Counted from the stretch's first letter, positions 23,101 through 32,084 are shown. The stretch: DNA of 64,000 bases from Gracilariopsis chorda (GCA_003194525.1 NBIV01000131.1:150192-214191), one strand, 5' to 3'. Notes: a model not told the origin generated them from the sequence alone. Numbers and translations: made by a program.

Positions 23101-23538
23101 TACCGCGAAAGCGGAAATCAACGTGCCCCAATGGGGAATGACTTGCCGGTGAAAACCGTGGCACCACACACCCTCTTGAGGGATATCTTCCCGCATGAGC
23201 AGCGGCCGCTATCACAGCGCACGGCAACGCCGGAGTTATCGCCGAACACCCTGCTAAGGGACATTATACCACACAGCGGGCAGCCCCCGCAAGGAAGTAC
23301 AACCACCACCCGGCACGGCCGGCAGGTCTACGAACGAGAGCTCGTAGTAGACCGACTTGTCGGACACACCTGGGACCAGGATGGTATTCTACAATACCGC
23401 GTCCGCTGGTACGGGTATGACCCCAGTGGGGATACGTGGGAGCCAATCGAACACCTCCCACAGTCGCAGGTCGTGCGATACCACCGTCAAACGGGAACTG
23501 CAGCTCCAGCCACGCTGGTAAATGCCCAAGTTGGGTAA
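20026..23538 (+). CDS. Element 3 RNase H, integrase, long linker, chromodomain
   Basis: 1170-codon frame; the biological reading begins near 20065. End of RNase H (KECLAVIWAMTTLRPY; YTDHSSLRWLMN), integrase zinc region (about residues 234-276), integrase core D (AIDLLGPL), D (LSDNGKQF) and E (GQVERFNRTL), all intact, then the C-terminal barrel (NYVFIRKEYYN; GPFKVISV). From about residue 580 to 1100 comes a disordered Pro/Arg/Glu-rich linker with repeated peptides (RKIYRATRE / RQIHRLSRE; NTLLRDIFPH / NTLLRDIIPH; KLAVRELNREGG / RLAVRPQYRESG). A chromodomain closes it (VVDRLVGH, QYRVRWYGYDPSGDTWEP). In elements 1 and 2 this linker is about 100-150 residues. Confidence 0.8.
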   Translation: MCSFSNHPRGERHPIGYWSRSLNVHERNYSVPEKECLAVIWAMTTLRPYLMGVHFTVYTDHSSLRWLMNISDPSGRLTSWRLRLAEYDFQVIYKKGAQNTQADALSRLPTSGEALPTEDDEVPCFMAIDPDDPQYAVEARPENWDKDADFDELLASRDKSENPLPGNFVPVSPEEMIREQFGDPFCTRIRARINGGEDLPFGVNDKNYLVRKVEARPQIVVPHSLQSRVLHLSHYAPIEGHRGGRKLYLTLRRDFYWPAMAVDCYATVRFCSECAKNRVKLRKNAKKMKLFPARAPLEFIAIDLLGPLLTTKRGNKFLLVITDRFSKLVRTVPLRRITALRVAQALVTHWIFVYGPPVEVLSDNGKQFVSKFFQDVCRILDVKNLFTATYHPQCNGQVERFNRTLLAALRSYVADHPTNWDLYADAVTYAYNMQVHRTTGVSPFELVLSRTPPPVALEPQATLDNFPSVGIYRQQWKQWLSKLFPAARKSMARAQAAYKRDFDDRLRGKTPPIRANNYVFIRKEYYNPEREKRHKLSPVADGPFKVISVNTDTVVVEMGDTHERISRDRVVLAPPPSSEVFLDPGNPVSTDSATPEPSGSTRPTVLPHPSRGLSDLPTLSDSPAQPGNSGLSAPAPTTSAPLARLYTRQAENFIPYPAAPSKEGEENTRFRGMISPSQRETHRNIRNTDRGARSMSRDTNPPFPGSAVQQEPDAQAPQKRQIHRLSRENEKLPSNTAAAERQSPDPSPEASPQTRKIYRATREVEAQLPHTPVREGSPIREYGDDCPQLPEQGDASKPPLAEVPAEAVQSGRSDPRPAEKRRPDTPVPLGNPHTQPGEKGSQGAVEASGPGSQAPETPPVIDGIEAPAAGNNLRQPSQRCGEEPRNSGKTRAIARSKPVVPDAAPPHGDDAPPLAAIPLKRVSSAPARHPPKGNFDQNTGVPELAPGNPSVAGDTTASPERMVQSARAPGREAVPHPITVSHGTPQGILEMPIPQERSSSRKLAVRELNREGGTQVPRRLAVRPQYRESGNQRAPMGNDLPVKTVAPHTLLRDIFPHEQRPLSQRTATPELSPNTLLRDIIPHSGQPPQGSTTTTRHGRQVYERELVVDRLVGHTWDQDGILQYRVRWYGYDPSGDTWEPIEHLPQSQVVRYHRQTGTAAPATLVNAQVG

Positions 23539-23782
23539 CGTTGCCGCGCGAACGGTGGGCGATAGGAAAGGATAACAAGGCAAGGTCCGTCGAAGACGGG
23601 GAACTCAAACGAGAATCACCGTTCTAAACGGGAAAGTTTATTCAAGGGAGCAGCTAGCTCCCCACAACACTATACTACACTAGCTGGCTATGCCAGGAAA
23701 GGAGAACCGGAAACGGCGCACGCGCTTATATCACCCATTTTCGTCTGGGAACCCTCCGCGTCCGCGGTCGTTTTCCCGTCTT

Positions 23783-23794
23783 AGGGGGGGGATA
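23783..23794 (+). promoter_or_regulatory. Polypurine tract of element 3
   Basis: AGGGGGGGGATA directly precedes the LTR start TGTAGTG and primes plus-strand DNA synthesis. The 250 bases from the chromodomain stop to this tract hold no gene. Confidence 0.8.
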
Positions 23795-24620
23795 TGTAGT
23801 GCAACGCCCTCAAGGAGGGATTCTTGGTACTTGAACGCTTTCCCGATATTATCGGTTGTGTAGTGTGTGTATGAACTACGCCCCACTATGGTGGATATGG
23901 ACACGTGGGAAACGGTTTTGGGTCAATTGGCGGTTGGCCACAGTAGTGGATGTTGCCACGAAATGTGGAGTATTTTAGTTAATATTATTTATTATTTTCA
24001 CACCCATTTCTGGGAAGCTAGTACTTAGTGCGACGGCGCACTGCCGTCGCACCAGTAAACCTTCCCCAACAAGGACCCCAACCTGGGGAATTGGCTCTAG
24101 TTGTTGCCGCTTGCGCGCGTACTATACTCCTCCTTGGAGGGAAACGCCGTAAACCACGGGACATCTAACCCCCTTGCGCATCTAAAGAAGCCCATCCTTG
24201 GGAGTATAATTGTTCCAATTGCATTGGTGTTTCGCCCTGTATAGGGAGTCCTGTCCACCGGCATTGCCGTATCTGTTCGTCGCTCTCGCGACTCACATCG
24301 TCCTCTCTTCCTCCTCTTGGCCCTTCCTTTTCCCCCTTTTTAGGGTAGCACCTCCCGCTATCCGCGGCCCTCGTGTGCGCATCCGCCCACACACCCCCAC
24401 TTACGTGGAAACATACCTCTACTGAGGATCACACCCCGCTCACGCGGATACCGATTCTTCGCCTTCACCTCCCTGCGCGAGTCGCGACAGGTGTCCCTGG
24501 TCTTACAAACCGGCTTCGCCGTGACACCTCTGGGAGGGCTCTACCCAACTGGGTTCACCTCGTGAGAGGAAGATCCCGAACGTCTTTCGGTGTTTTTCCC
24601 GTTTGGGGCATTGCACCACA
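23795..24620 (+). repeat. 3' LTR of element 3, full length
   Basis: 826 bases, TGTAGTGCAA to TTGCACCACA (ends are inverted repeats with one mismatch). An AT-rich segment near 23975-24000 suits a U3 promoter; the hairpin GCGACGGC/GCCGTCGC at 24030-24050 suits a structured R region. Small hairpins also lie at 23807-23819 and 23843-23855. It joins directly to element 2 protease-linker sequence at 24621. Confidence 0.85.
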
Positions 24621-25308
24621 CCATTAAGGTCACGTGTTTCTTCACCAGCTTGGAATGGTTCTGTACCGAGATGAGTCCGGGTTCCTGACAGGTAACCGGA
24701 ACAACCATTTGGGTCATCAGAGGTATTTTTACCCGTCCACTAAGCCGTACCTTATTGGAGACTGTACCTCTAGGTTGTGAATGGTCATCTTCACCAATCC
24801 ACCCTTGGGGACCTTTGTGGTGACCAATAATGACAATCCGCGGTCCTTCATTGAACAGGACCGTGCGAGACCGTTTGAAGATCGCCTGGACGTGGCAATC
24901 GATAAACGTAGTGCCGAGACTGCACTTCGTGGCCAATTGGTTGACAACGATAAACCGAACGCGGACCTTCAAGGTGTTGACAATTACCATCAGGTCGATG
25001 GTTCCATGAAACGATAACGGACGGTTGTCCGCATCTACCAATTGGTTGTTGAGGATACAAGGCTGTACCCTCTCCAAGCTTGCGCTTGAAAGAATGTTGG
25101 CATTCACCAGATTTGGTCCCAACCGAGTGTCCAGGACGGTTACCGTTGGTACCATGTGGTTTGCAGTAATCCCCAGGTTGACGTTTATCTTATAATTACT
25201 GTGCTTTCGGAAGCATATAGGAACCGATTGTTCTAAAATGCCTTCTTCACCAGTCACCATTGGGTAATAATCCATACGTAAACCACTTGGTTCTGGAGGG
25301 CCTTCCAA
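24621..25308 (-). pseudogene. Element 2 protease region
   Basis: Minus-strand frame KHSNYKINVNLGITANHMVPTVTVLDTRLGPNLV: a retropepsin whose active-site triad reads D-T-R where element 3 has D-T-G, a change expected to inactivate it. Downstream VNQLATKCSLGTTFIDCHVQAI matches the element 3 protease, then RVKIPLMTQMVVPVTCQEPG. The frame runs into the element 3 LTR at 24620. The missing continuation (about 60 residues by comparison with element 3) is not found on the other side at 15178. Confidence 0.75.
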
Positions 25309-25604
25309 GTGTAAACGGTTGTGGGTGGCCTTTACTCCAACCGTTCGCCGTTGTCCGCCTGATGGGTGACATCAGGGGTTTCTGCGACGTCTGTGACCAA
25401 ATGATCCTTCTGAGGTGCCGTTGCATGCACCGTGACGGTGGGCCTAGGGACCTTATTGGTAGCATTTCTCCCCGTGTTCGTTACCGGTGGTTTACCCATT
25501 GGTCCAAACATCTCCGTATGGTTCGCCTGGCGTACCTTCAACAGAGCGTCCCGAGCTTCGGGTGCTACGTTGGGGCACGTGGTGGCCAAATGGTGCGGGG
25601 AGAG

Positions 25605-27435
25605 TCAGAACCAACAAAGGTACTCACCAGTCTTTGAGTCACGAAATACCACTGGGTTGGCCTTCGGTACTGCCGTATATACCTGCGAGTTTGCACTTCG
25701 GAACGAAGGAGTCTCGCTTGGGATGTATGCACCACGTTGGTTATACGGTACGGCCAATACGTTATTGGCCGTGGGGTCTGAAACCACCGTGGGTGCGGAA
25801 CGTCCTGGGGATGGGTTCCTCTCCATTATGGTGCTGGACCACTGGGTCGAAGGCGACATCGCGAGACTCCCAAGAGGAGCATTCCCCAAATGGGTGACTT
25901 GACCGCCTGGGGTTTCCACGATGGTTCCCCCTTCCGAACTGGTTGTTTCCTCGACATGATGTACGGACGGTTTCGGTTTCCACTTTATGGTCTTTACGGG
26001 TGGGGTGGGGGTAGTTCTTCTCCCCTCCTGTGCGTTGTCACCAACTCTCTGGGCATACCTCGCAAGGGCATTATAGTCGACCTTACGGTGGTTAGCCAGG
26101 TCGTTGCGTACTTGAGACCTAGTGGCCTTGACCACGTTATCAGCAAAAATGGACTTTAACCGAGCGGTGGTGAAGACACTCCCACAGCCGGAGCCCGTTG
26201 CCCAAAGGGTTCTAGCAAATTCCAATTTCCCCTGGCCGGGCCTTTGGCTGTGCGCCAATACTTCCCCATAGGCTTCCTGTATTACCTCATTGGTCGCGTA
26301 GGTTTCCAAAAAAGAAGTTAACCATCTGGGGATAATTAGTCAACATCTCCGATTGGTCCTCGTCTACCGCCATGGTGTTCCCCTGCAGACGGCTGTGCAG
26401 CAAGTCTGCGGCTTGACCCTTGAGGTAAAAGTGGAACAAACAAGTGACAGCTCCTTCCAAAAACCCATTCTGGTCACATGCGATCTTGAACCATTGCAGG
26501 AAATCAATGACCGCAATGGGATCATCGCCTGAAAAGCGCGTTTCACCCATTTGGTAACTAAGCATCTTGTAATGCTTAGTTATCAGCTGAGCAACCACGT
26601 TGTTGTACTCAGGATCCCTGTTCTTTAGCCTATAGATTTGATAGTAAACCGCTTTTGTGAACAGATCATTAAGCGGCTGGAGAACCTCAAGGTCACTGTC
26701 GAAGTCTTCGCCCGACTCTGACGAGTCGTACTGTGTGGTTTTCTGCTTATGGTGTATCTTCCCCTTTCTCCGAGGCGGTTTGTTCCTTCTGGTCATTTTA
26801 CCTTTTTCGTAATCCTCGCTCGAGTCCGAGTCGGTGTCCGAGTTTGAAGAATCGGGGTCCGACCGGTGTCCCCTTTTCTTTCTACCCTTAGATGGTCTCT
26901 TCTTACCTTTAGGTCATCGTCGCCGCTCATCCTCCGAGCTCGACGAACCACCATAATCACCACCAGGGTCGCCAGCTCCAGCGCCCTGCCTGGCTCTACC
27001 AATTGGTTCCAGGAGTTAAACAACCTCGGGGCCCTCGTTCGCGCGAGGCTCTGCCCCAGACCGGACTCAGTCGGTATGTGAATCACCAGTTTGGTCATTG
27101 GGGAGGTTGGGGTTTTGGAAAGCAAGGACGTCCAGATACCCATGCGGTTTTCCCAAACTTGGTCTGTTAACAACAGGGCTGGTGTGAGTATCTCTCGTTA
27201 ACCCCTTGCGGAGGTCTTCCAAAGACTCTTGCACCATATGGTAGACATACTCCCGAGCTTCGTGCTTGAGGAATTGAAACTCCAAAGCTGGTAACCGGTC
27301 GTGTAGTTTGCGGACTGCACACTCAATCACCGTTTCGGTAATGCTCTCCAACTCCAATTTGGGGATGACCACAGATGATCGGTCACCTTTAGGGTTCACC
27401 AATTGGTCGGATGCAGAGTCGGGCTCCGGCCCCAC
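25605..27435 (-). pseudogene. Element 2 gag, broken
   Basis: Gag in three or more frames on the minus strand: N-terminal helical part (LESITETVIECAVRKLHDRLP, 27435-27067), a basic/acidic low-complexity part (about 27170-26750), the capsid core (26796-26287: KHYKMLSYQMGETRFSGDDPIAVIDFLQWF; LFHFYLKGQAADLLH) and its C-terminal part (26309-25605: ETYATNEVIQEAYGEVLAHSQRPGQGKLEFAR). The core aligns with element 3 gag. Frameshifts lie near 26300 and 26800. No intact zinc knuckle was found. Confidence 0.75.
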
Positions 27436-27757
27436 CGGAGTCCCAATCCTGCCGGCATCGGTAGACTGAGGAGCGGCGACAAGTGCTCTATGTTCCTACT
27501 CGGCGGCATAGACCAGGTTGGCGTTTCCCCTGAGCAACCGCTCACGGTTATCCGTTGACGGTACCAATAGGTCATTGTATGGCGCCTCACCGGCACCGTG
27601 GCTCGACGAGCCCATGGAACTTGTGGTACGTCGCTGCATATCCAATAAACCAGTGGGTCACAGCGATTGCTTCCCAGTGGATTCCAAAAACCAAACGGTA
27701 TTCCAATTTCGGTTCCTTCTCAAAATTTTTCCTTCAAAACCAAATGGTACTCCACAA

Positions 27758-27775
27758 TTCTAGATCGGGAGACCA
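27758..27775 (-). promoter_or_regulatory. Primer binding site of element 2
   Basis: Read on the minus strand, TGGTCTCCCGATCTAGAA lies three bases inside the 5' LTR and differs from the element 3 site at one position. About 320 bases between it and the gag frame (27436-27757) form an untranslated leader without a supported gene. Confidence 0.75.
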
Positions 27776-27778
27776 AAA

Positions 27779-28297
27779 TGTGGTATACCCGAACAGGGTG
27801 AATGACCAAATACTTAGTTCGTGTGGACTTCGGCTGTAGGGAGCCCCGGGTGGACTCGACTTAGAAGGGGAAAAGAGGGCTACCGGTAGGGTCTGTGGCC
27901 ACACCAAACACTAGAGGTGCAAGATATTCGGCTAGTTCTACGTACCAGCGTGGTAGTCGCTAGGTATCGTGACTGGCGGACTAGTAATACCTCATAAGAT
28001 CTTGGATAACCAAAAAGGATGACTGTAAGAACCAGTGGGTATCACAATTATCCAAGACCTGCCTACAGTTTACCTTGAAGGGGGAGGATGTTGACACTCG
28101 CGTTAAGGGTGGGCGAGCTCCACTCCCCGTGGACATGGCACGCTACATCTGCCACGTATGAGGTAGACCCTAGTGGTGCACCTCAGTACTGTAGTTAACA
28201 GTTAGGACTATTTTTAAAATTAAATTTAAATATTAGGACATACCGCCCTGGTCCAATCACCCACGTGGCACACCGAACTGATATTTTGCACACTACA
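27779..28297 (-). repeat. 5' LTR of element 2
   Basis: 519 bases, ends TGTAGTGTGC and TATACCACA in element orientation. Partner of 7512-8031. AT-rich block at 28210-28240 lies in the putative U3. On the plus strand it includes a purine run (GAAGGGGGAGGATG), which I take as coincidence. Confidence 0.85.
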
Positions 28298-28516
28298 TAG
28301 GTTCAAAAGCCCACTAGACGACAGTAAGCCCGCTTGGTTATCTTGCGCCCCTAGTCGTTCCGTGCTGCGACACCCATTCGGTTAACCAACTTCCTCCCTT
28401 CAGTTGAGCCCTCGCTGCGCTGCCGCTAAAGGTTTTCCAAAATGGAATACCCCGCTAGGACTTGACACCCGATTGTTTGTACCGCAAAAGTATGGGCTTT
28501 TTTGACTCTAATTTTT
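28298..28516. other. Spacer between element 2 and copia 3' half
   Basis: About 220 bases outside the element 2 LTR and before copia coding sequence resumes. No gene seen. It ends with a pyrimidine-rich stretch and TTTTTGTAG, which looks like a 3' splice site; the left spacer begins with GGTGAGT. Confidence 0.4.
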
Positions 28517-29282
28517 GTAGGAAGCCATTGACCTCTCTATGTTACCTAAGCAGTCTAGTGAAGACGAAGATTGTCTATCTCCTGCGCTTTACAGTCACTA
28601 CCGTAAGATGGTAGGATATTCGATGTACCTGGCTGTATCATCCAGGCCGAACATAATGTTTGCAGCTGCGATGCTGGCAAGACAGGTTTACTACCCATGC
28701 ATGAGTCACTTGGGTTTAGCAAAGAGAGTATTGAGGTACCTAAAGGGTTCGAATAATCTTAGGTTGTGTTTCCCTTCGGACATATCGACGCAATTGAAAG
28801 CATATTGTGGGGCAGACTGGGCCGGTTGTCGTGAAACGAGGAAATGTACGACTTGATTGTTGATTAAGGTCAACGAAGCACCAATCATATGGACGAAGAA
28901 GAAGCAGACCATGATTGCATTTTCGTCTGGAGAAGCTGAATATACCACTCTTTCTTACTGCGGTAAAATGTTGGAATGGCTACGTAGGCGCTACTGCAAG
29001 ATGTGCAATGACAAAGTTCTAAGCCACAGTGAACCTAACATGTATGCCATTTCATTGTATTGTCACAGCAAAGCAGCAGCTTCAATTTTGAGTACCCCAA
29101 ATATTTCAGAAAGGAAAATACATATTGCATTGAAGTATTATCATGTGAAAGAACTGATTAAGATTGAGTTTGTTAATGTTGCGAAGATAAGAACTGGTCT
29201 GCAAACAGCTGACTTCTTGACAAAGGCTGTAAGATTAGAAACTCCTAACAAGCTACGCTTATTATGTGGTTTTAGATTATAA
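28517..29282 (+). pseudogene. Ty1/copia RT end and RNase H, 3' fragment
   Basis: Continuation of the copia pol of 6522-7162: YSHYRKMVGYSMYLAVSSRPNIMFA, AKRVLRYLKGSNNL, DWAGCRETRKCTT, a TGA at 28854, then TMIAFSSGEAEYTTLSYCGKMLEWL (RNase H with its catalytic E) and HVKELIKIEFVN ... TADFLTKAV. Ends TAA at 29280-29282. The two halves together give the typical copia RT-RNase H order, so they were one gene before the insertions. Confidence 0.8.
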
Positions 29283-30538
29283 CCTCTTTAAATTGTTCTA
29301 ACTATTAATGTTTGTCTTCTCTTGCTTCTTTTGTTTTGCACAAATTCTGAAGGTTCTGATATTATGAAGTTTTCCTTATGAGATAAGCGTGTTATACCTT
29401 TTCCTTCTCTCACCAATTTTTCGTACAGGGTTTTGTCGTGGTTATGGTTTTTAACGGTATCCACTACGTCTGTTACTTATTTGGTACGCAATACATCGCT
29501 CGTTTGCATGTTTACGAGGGACGGTGAATGACGTGTTGGTAACCGTTCATTCGGACAGCACACAGTGTCCACACGTTGCCGAGCAGCTGGCATAATAAAG
29601 TAGCGGCCGACGGTTGCACTCCGCTCGACTCTTGAGAGTTAGGCCGCGATCTTTACAATCATCAGTATACAAAAATGATCTAACTTAGTCTACCTGTTCC
29701 TTTGATTCAGAATGAATCACTGAATTGATCATATCTCTTCGGGAAGCATCTTGTAATTTCGAGTATTTTGTGATTGGGATGATTTTCTGCAGCGCTGAAC
29801 ATCACATTTTATCATCAACTGTAGAAGAGTATCGTCCGCATACTATGACGACCACTAGAAGATGAATCACACCCGTGTAGTTAAAACGAGTATAGAGCTC
29901 ACTCCCAGAGTGAAGCTTCTTCTAGTTCTGGTATCCACAGTGCGTCGGTTCTGGTTCTGATAAAGACGTTAACCAGTGCGATCCCACTTTCACTCACATT
30001 GCAACATCATTGTTGTCATGTCGTGTATTGTGTACTTCCGTTCATATCATTTATTCAGTAGTAGCTGTCCGTTGTGAAGCATTCCTCACGAGGACGCCGA
30101 AACGAACGTAGACCGCATTGTTCAACCGGTTAATGCGACACCCTTCGGCTTCGGAAGGTCATTAGCTCAGCCTCAAGGGGGATCGAAACCCGGATCGAAA
30201 CCCGGATCGAAACCCGGATTTCATTTCTTTCTAGGTATAGGCGATCGAGCGTGGTTCGCACTCCTGGTACTCCGCTTAACAAGAGAGGCTTGAGCTTCTC
30301 TCAAACGACTCAGATCAACAGATTATAATTTGCTCATAACAAGACCTCTTATCAGTACTCAGTTCATGCATGATTATTCCTTTTATAGTTTAGACAAATT
30401 TCATATGTGTTCTGAAAATGATTCAAACATATGAACACAAGATTGGTATTTTAAGTTCTCTTACAGACATTCAATTATTTATCCAGAACCTCTAATTTCT
30501 AAATGTAGAACCTCTCCGTTCCCACTAATTGGATAGTG
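29283..30538. other. Copia 3' end and intergenic sequence
   Basis: No gene supported. A possible copia 3' LTR start is TGTTGGTAACCG at about 29534, with AATAAA-like sequence near 29592, but no partner LTR lies in the window and its end cannot be fixed. Contains the tandem repeat at 30180-30219. Confidence 0.35.
30180..30219. repeat. 12-bp tandem repeat, 3.3 copies
   Basis: GGATCGAAACCC repeated three times perfectly, plus GGAT. No spacers. It lies in the intergenic region upstream of the USP-like gene. Confidence 0.9.
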
Positions 30539-30547
30539 TATATAAAT
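30539..30547 (+). promoter_or_regulatory. TATA box of the USP-like gene
   Basis: TATATAAAT about 150 bases upstream of the first ATG of the USP-like frame, in otherwise AT-rich sequence. Plausible core promoter; the start of transcription would be near 30570. Confidence 0.45.
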
Positions 30548-30695
30548 TGGCTTCAGGCCAAAAATCGTAACTGCGACCGAAGAATTACTTCAAGAATCAC
30601 AAGCAACTCAGAAATACGTGTCAAAATTTAACTCAAACGCATCAGAAGCAATTCACAAATTACTAATTGACGCATTACTTCAAAGCAACATCAGT

Positions 30696-32084
30696 ATGTC
30701 AACAGCACCGAAAATGCCGAATCCCGACAGCGAAACTGTGCGCTACCATACCGATTCAGATGATGAAATAATCAATTCATCCTCTACCGATGGTACCGTT
30801 GGTACACGTAGCCAAGATACTTCACATCGAAACTGCCTTCCTATGTTGAGGCCTTTTGGTAAACGTAGTATACCACGCCCTAGGACCAGAGAGATAAACG
30901 TATGCTTATCTACCGACCACTTCGAGACCCCTTCTATTCGAAGGATCGACGATCCGATAAGGATAAAAGGCTTGGACGAGATTAAGCATGTATGTGAGCC
31001 GGGATTTGTAAACCTTGACAACAACGGTTATGCGAATGCGGCATTGCAGTGTTTACTGCATTGCGAACCATTCGTTACTCGGATTCAAAGGAGCGCAAAT
31101 CACTCTCGTGACACACCAAGACACTCTAGTTCTTGTGTTTTTGATCATTTTTCTAAACTAGTTCAACTCTACTTTCAGAAAAACGGCCGGAAGGCCATTA
31201 GCCCATCCAAATTGCTACAAAAGCTCTTTAAAACCTGCAAGCTCCTGATTCCAGGGGAACAACATGATCCCCTCGAGTTTATTCAGATGCTCTTCCGAAG
31301 CATGGATAAAGTGGAGTGTAGTGTATGTGATGGCCGTAGGAAGGGGCAAGAACAATCGTCAACTTATATAGGGTGCGACCTACGCAGTCCCTTTGGTGGT
31401 GCCTTAACGACCCAAACGGAATGCATCAATTGCAAGTTCACATCAGCCATTGAAGTTCCTTTTTCCCATCTTTCATTGCGAGCATCCGGGGTAACATCAA
31501 TGCTAGAGTCTTTGAATGCATTCGTTAGCGAGGGGAGTGGTCGGTCTGAGAAGGCGTACTGTCAGAACTGTGAAGAATTGTCAACAACGTTGTGCAGGTC
31601 CTCCATCAGCAAGCACCCGGAGGTGCTCGTTATACAACTGAATCGCCTTGACGGCGAAACGGCATTTGACGAGTTCATCGAATACCCACTTGTTTTAAAT
31701 ATACGTCCGTTCATGTCTTGTGGAGGAGTTCCTGTCGAGTACGAGTTGGTTGCTGTTCTATCGCATGATAATTGTAGCCGAAACAGGGGTCAGTACGTGG
31801 CGCACGTGAGGGTATCTGACGGACACTGGTGCCGTAGCCATGATAAAAGCAGGGCCAAGCTTCCGTTCAATTTGGCAACGAAGATCAACGCATATCTACT
31901 ATTTTACCAAGAGCGAACACCCCTTCCCGGGTGTAACGACGTTCCTGATGGAGGGATACCTTCGGTAGAAGGTTCTCCAAGTACACCGATTATGCGCGAG
32001 AACAAACAAGGGGCAGAAGCGTTTCATGACTCCGGAAACGAGACATGCGCCAGAGCATGCGTTTCGAGATGCAGCGTATGTTGA
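30696..32084 (+). CDS. USP-type deubiquitinase-like protein, active site lost
   Basis: 462 residues from the first ATG (30696); the frame is open further upstream but without ATG. The fold is that of a ubiquitin-specific protease: box 1 GFVNLDNNGYANAALQCL (residues 103-120), EQHDPLEF (cf. QQDAxEF), zinc-binding CxxC pairs ECINC (about 243) and YCQNC (about 288), LVIQLNRLD, and box 2 NRGQYVAHVRVSDGHW (about 363-379). In active USPs box 1 reads N-T-C-Y and box 2 G-H-Y; here the cysteine position is Gly111 and the histidine is Gln366. Both catalytic residues are absent while the zinc ligands are kept, so it looks like a pseudoenzyme that may still bind ubiquitin. An N-terminal 100 residues and a Cys-containing tail are extra. 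Expression is not proven. Confidence 0.75.
   Translation: MSTAPKMPNPDSETVRYHTDSDDEIINSSSTDGTVGTRSQDTSHRNCLPMLRPFGKRSIPRPRTREINVCLSTDHFETPSIRRIDDPIRIKGLDEIKHVCEPGFVNLDNNGYANAALQCLLHCEPFVTRIQRSANHSRDTPRHSSSCVFDHFSKLVQLYFQKNGRKAISPSKLLQKLFKTCKLLIPGEQHDPLEFIQMLFRSMDKVECSVCDGRRKGQEQSSTYIGCDLRSPFGGALTTQTECINCKFTSAIEVPFSHLSLRASGVTSMLESLNAFVSEGSGRSEKAYCQNCEELSTTLCRSSISKHPEVLVIQLNRLDGETAFDEFIEYPLVLNIRPFMSCGGVPVEYELVAVLSHDNCSRNRGQYVAHVRVSDGHWCRSHDKSRAKLPFNLATKINAYLLFYQERTPLPGCNDVPDGGIPSVEGSPSTPIMRENKQGAEAFHDSGNETCARACVSRCSVC

Larger units (their letters stand above)
15181..24620 (+). mobile_element. Element 3: Ty3/gypsy chromovirus nested in element 2
   Basis: Inserted into element 2 between its protease and RT. 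Parts in order: shortened 5' LTR (354 bases), PBS, gag, protease, RT, RNase H, integrase, very long linker, chromodomain, purine tract, full 3' LTR (826 bases). LTR ends are TGTAGTGCAA and TTGCACCACA. The shared 354 bases of the two LTRs differ at eight positions by eye (2.3%), far less than those of element 2, as expected for the younger insertion. Pol has three single-base frameshifts. It has no convergent antisense ORF. Confidence 0.85.
7512..28297 (-). mobile_element. Element 2: Ty3/gypsy chromovirus, minus strand
   Basis: Defined by two LTR copies (7512-8031 and 27779-28297) with about 46 differences in 520 bases counted by eye. Reading on the minus strand: 5' LTR, PBS, gag (27435-25605), protease (25308-24621), then an interruption by element 3, then RT, RNase H, integrase and chromodomain (15178-11773), then the convergent ORF on the plus strand (8768-10776), then the 3' LTR. 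No target duplication was found: flanks are GTAAG on the left and TAGGT on the right. Gag and pol are decayed. Short inverted repeats of the ACCA...TGGT type are scattered through it. Confidence 0.8.

Noticed and set aside
28070..28100. Copia-like purine tract GAAGGGGGAGGATG inside the element 2 LTRs
   Set aside because: Present at the same place in both LTR copies and internal to them; the LTR limits are set by matched ends and a PBS, so I treat it as coincidence.
30180..30219. Direct repeats that might suggest a CRISPR array
   Set aside because: The 12-base units are contiguous, without spacers; a simple tandem repeat in eukaryotic intergenic DNA.
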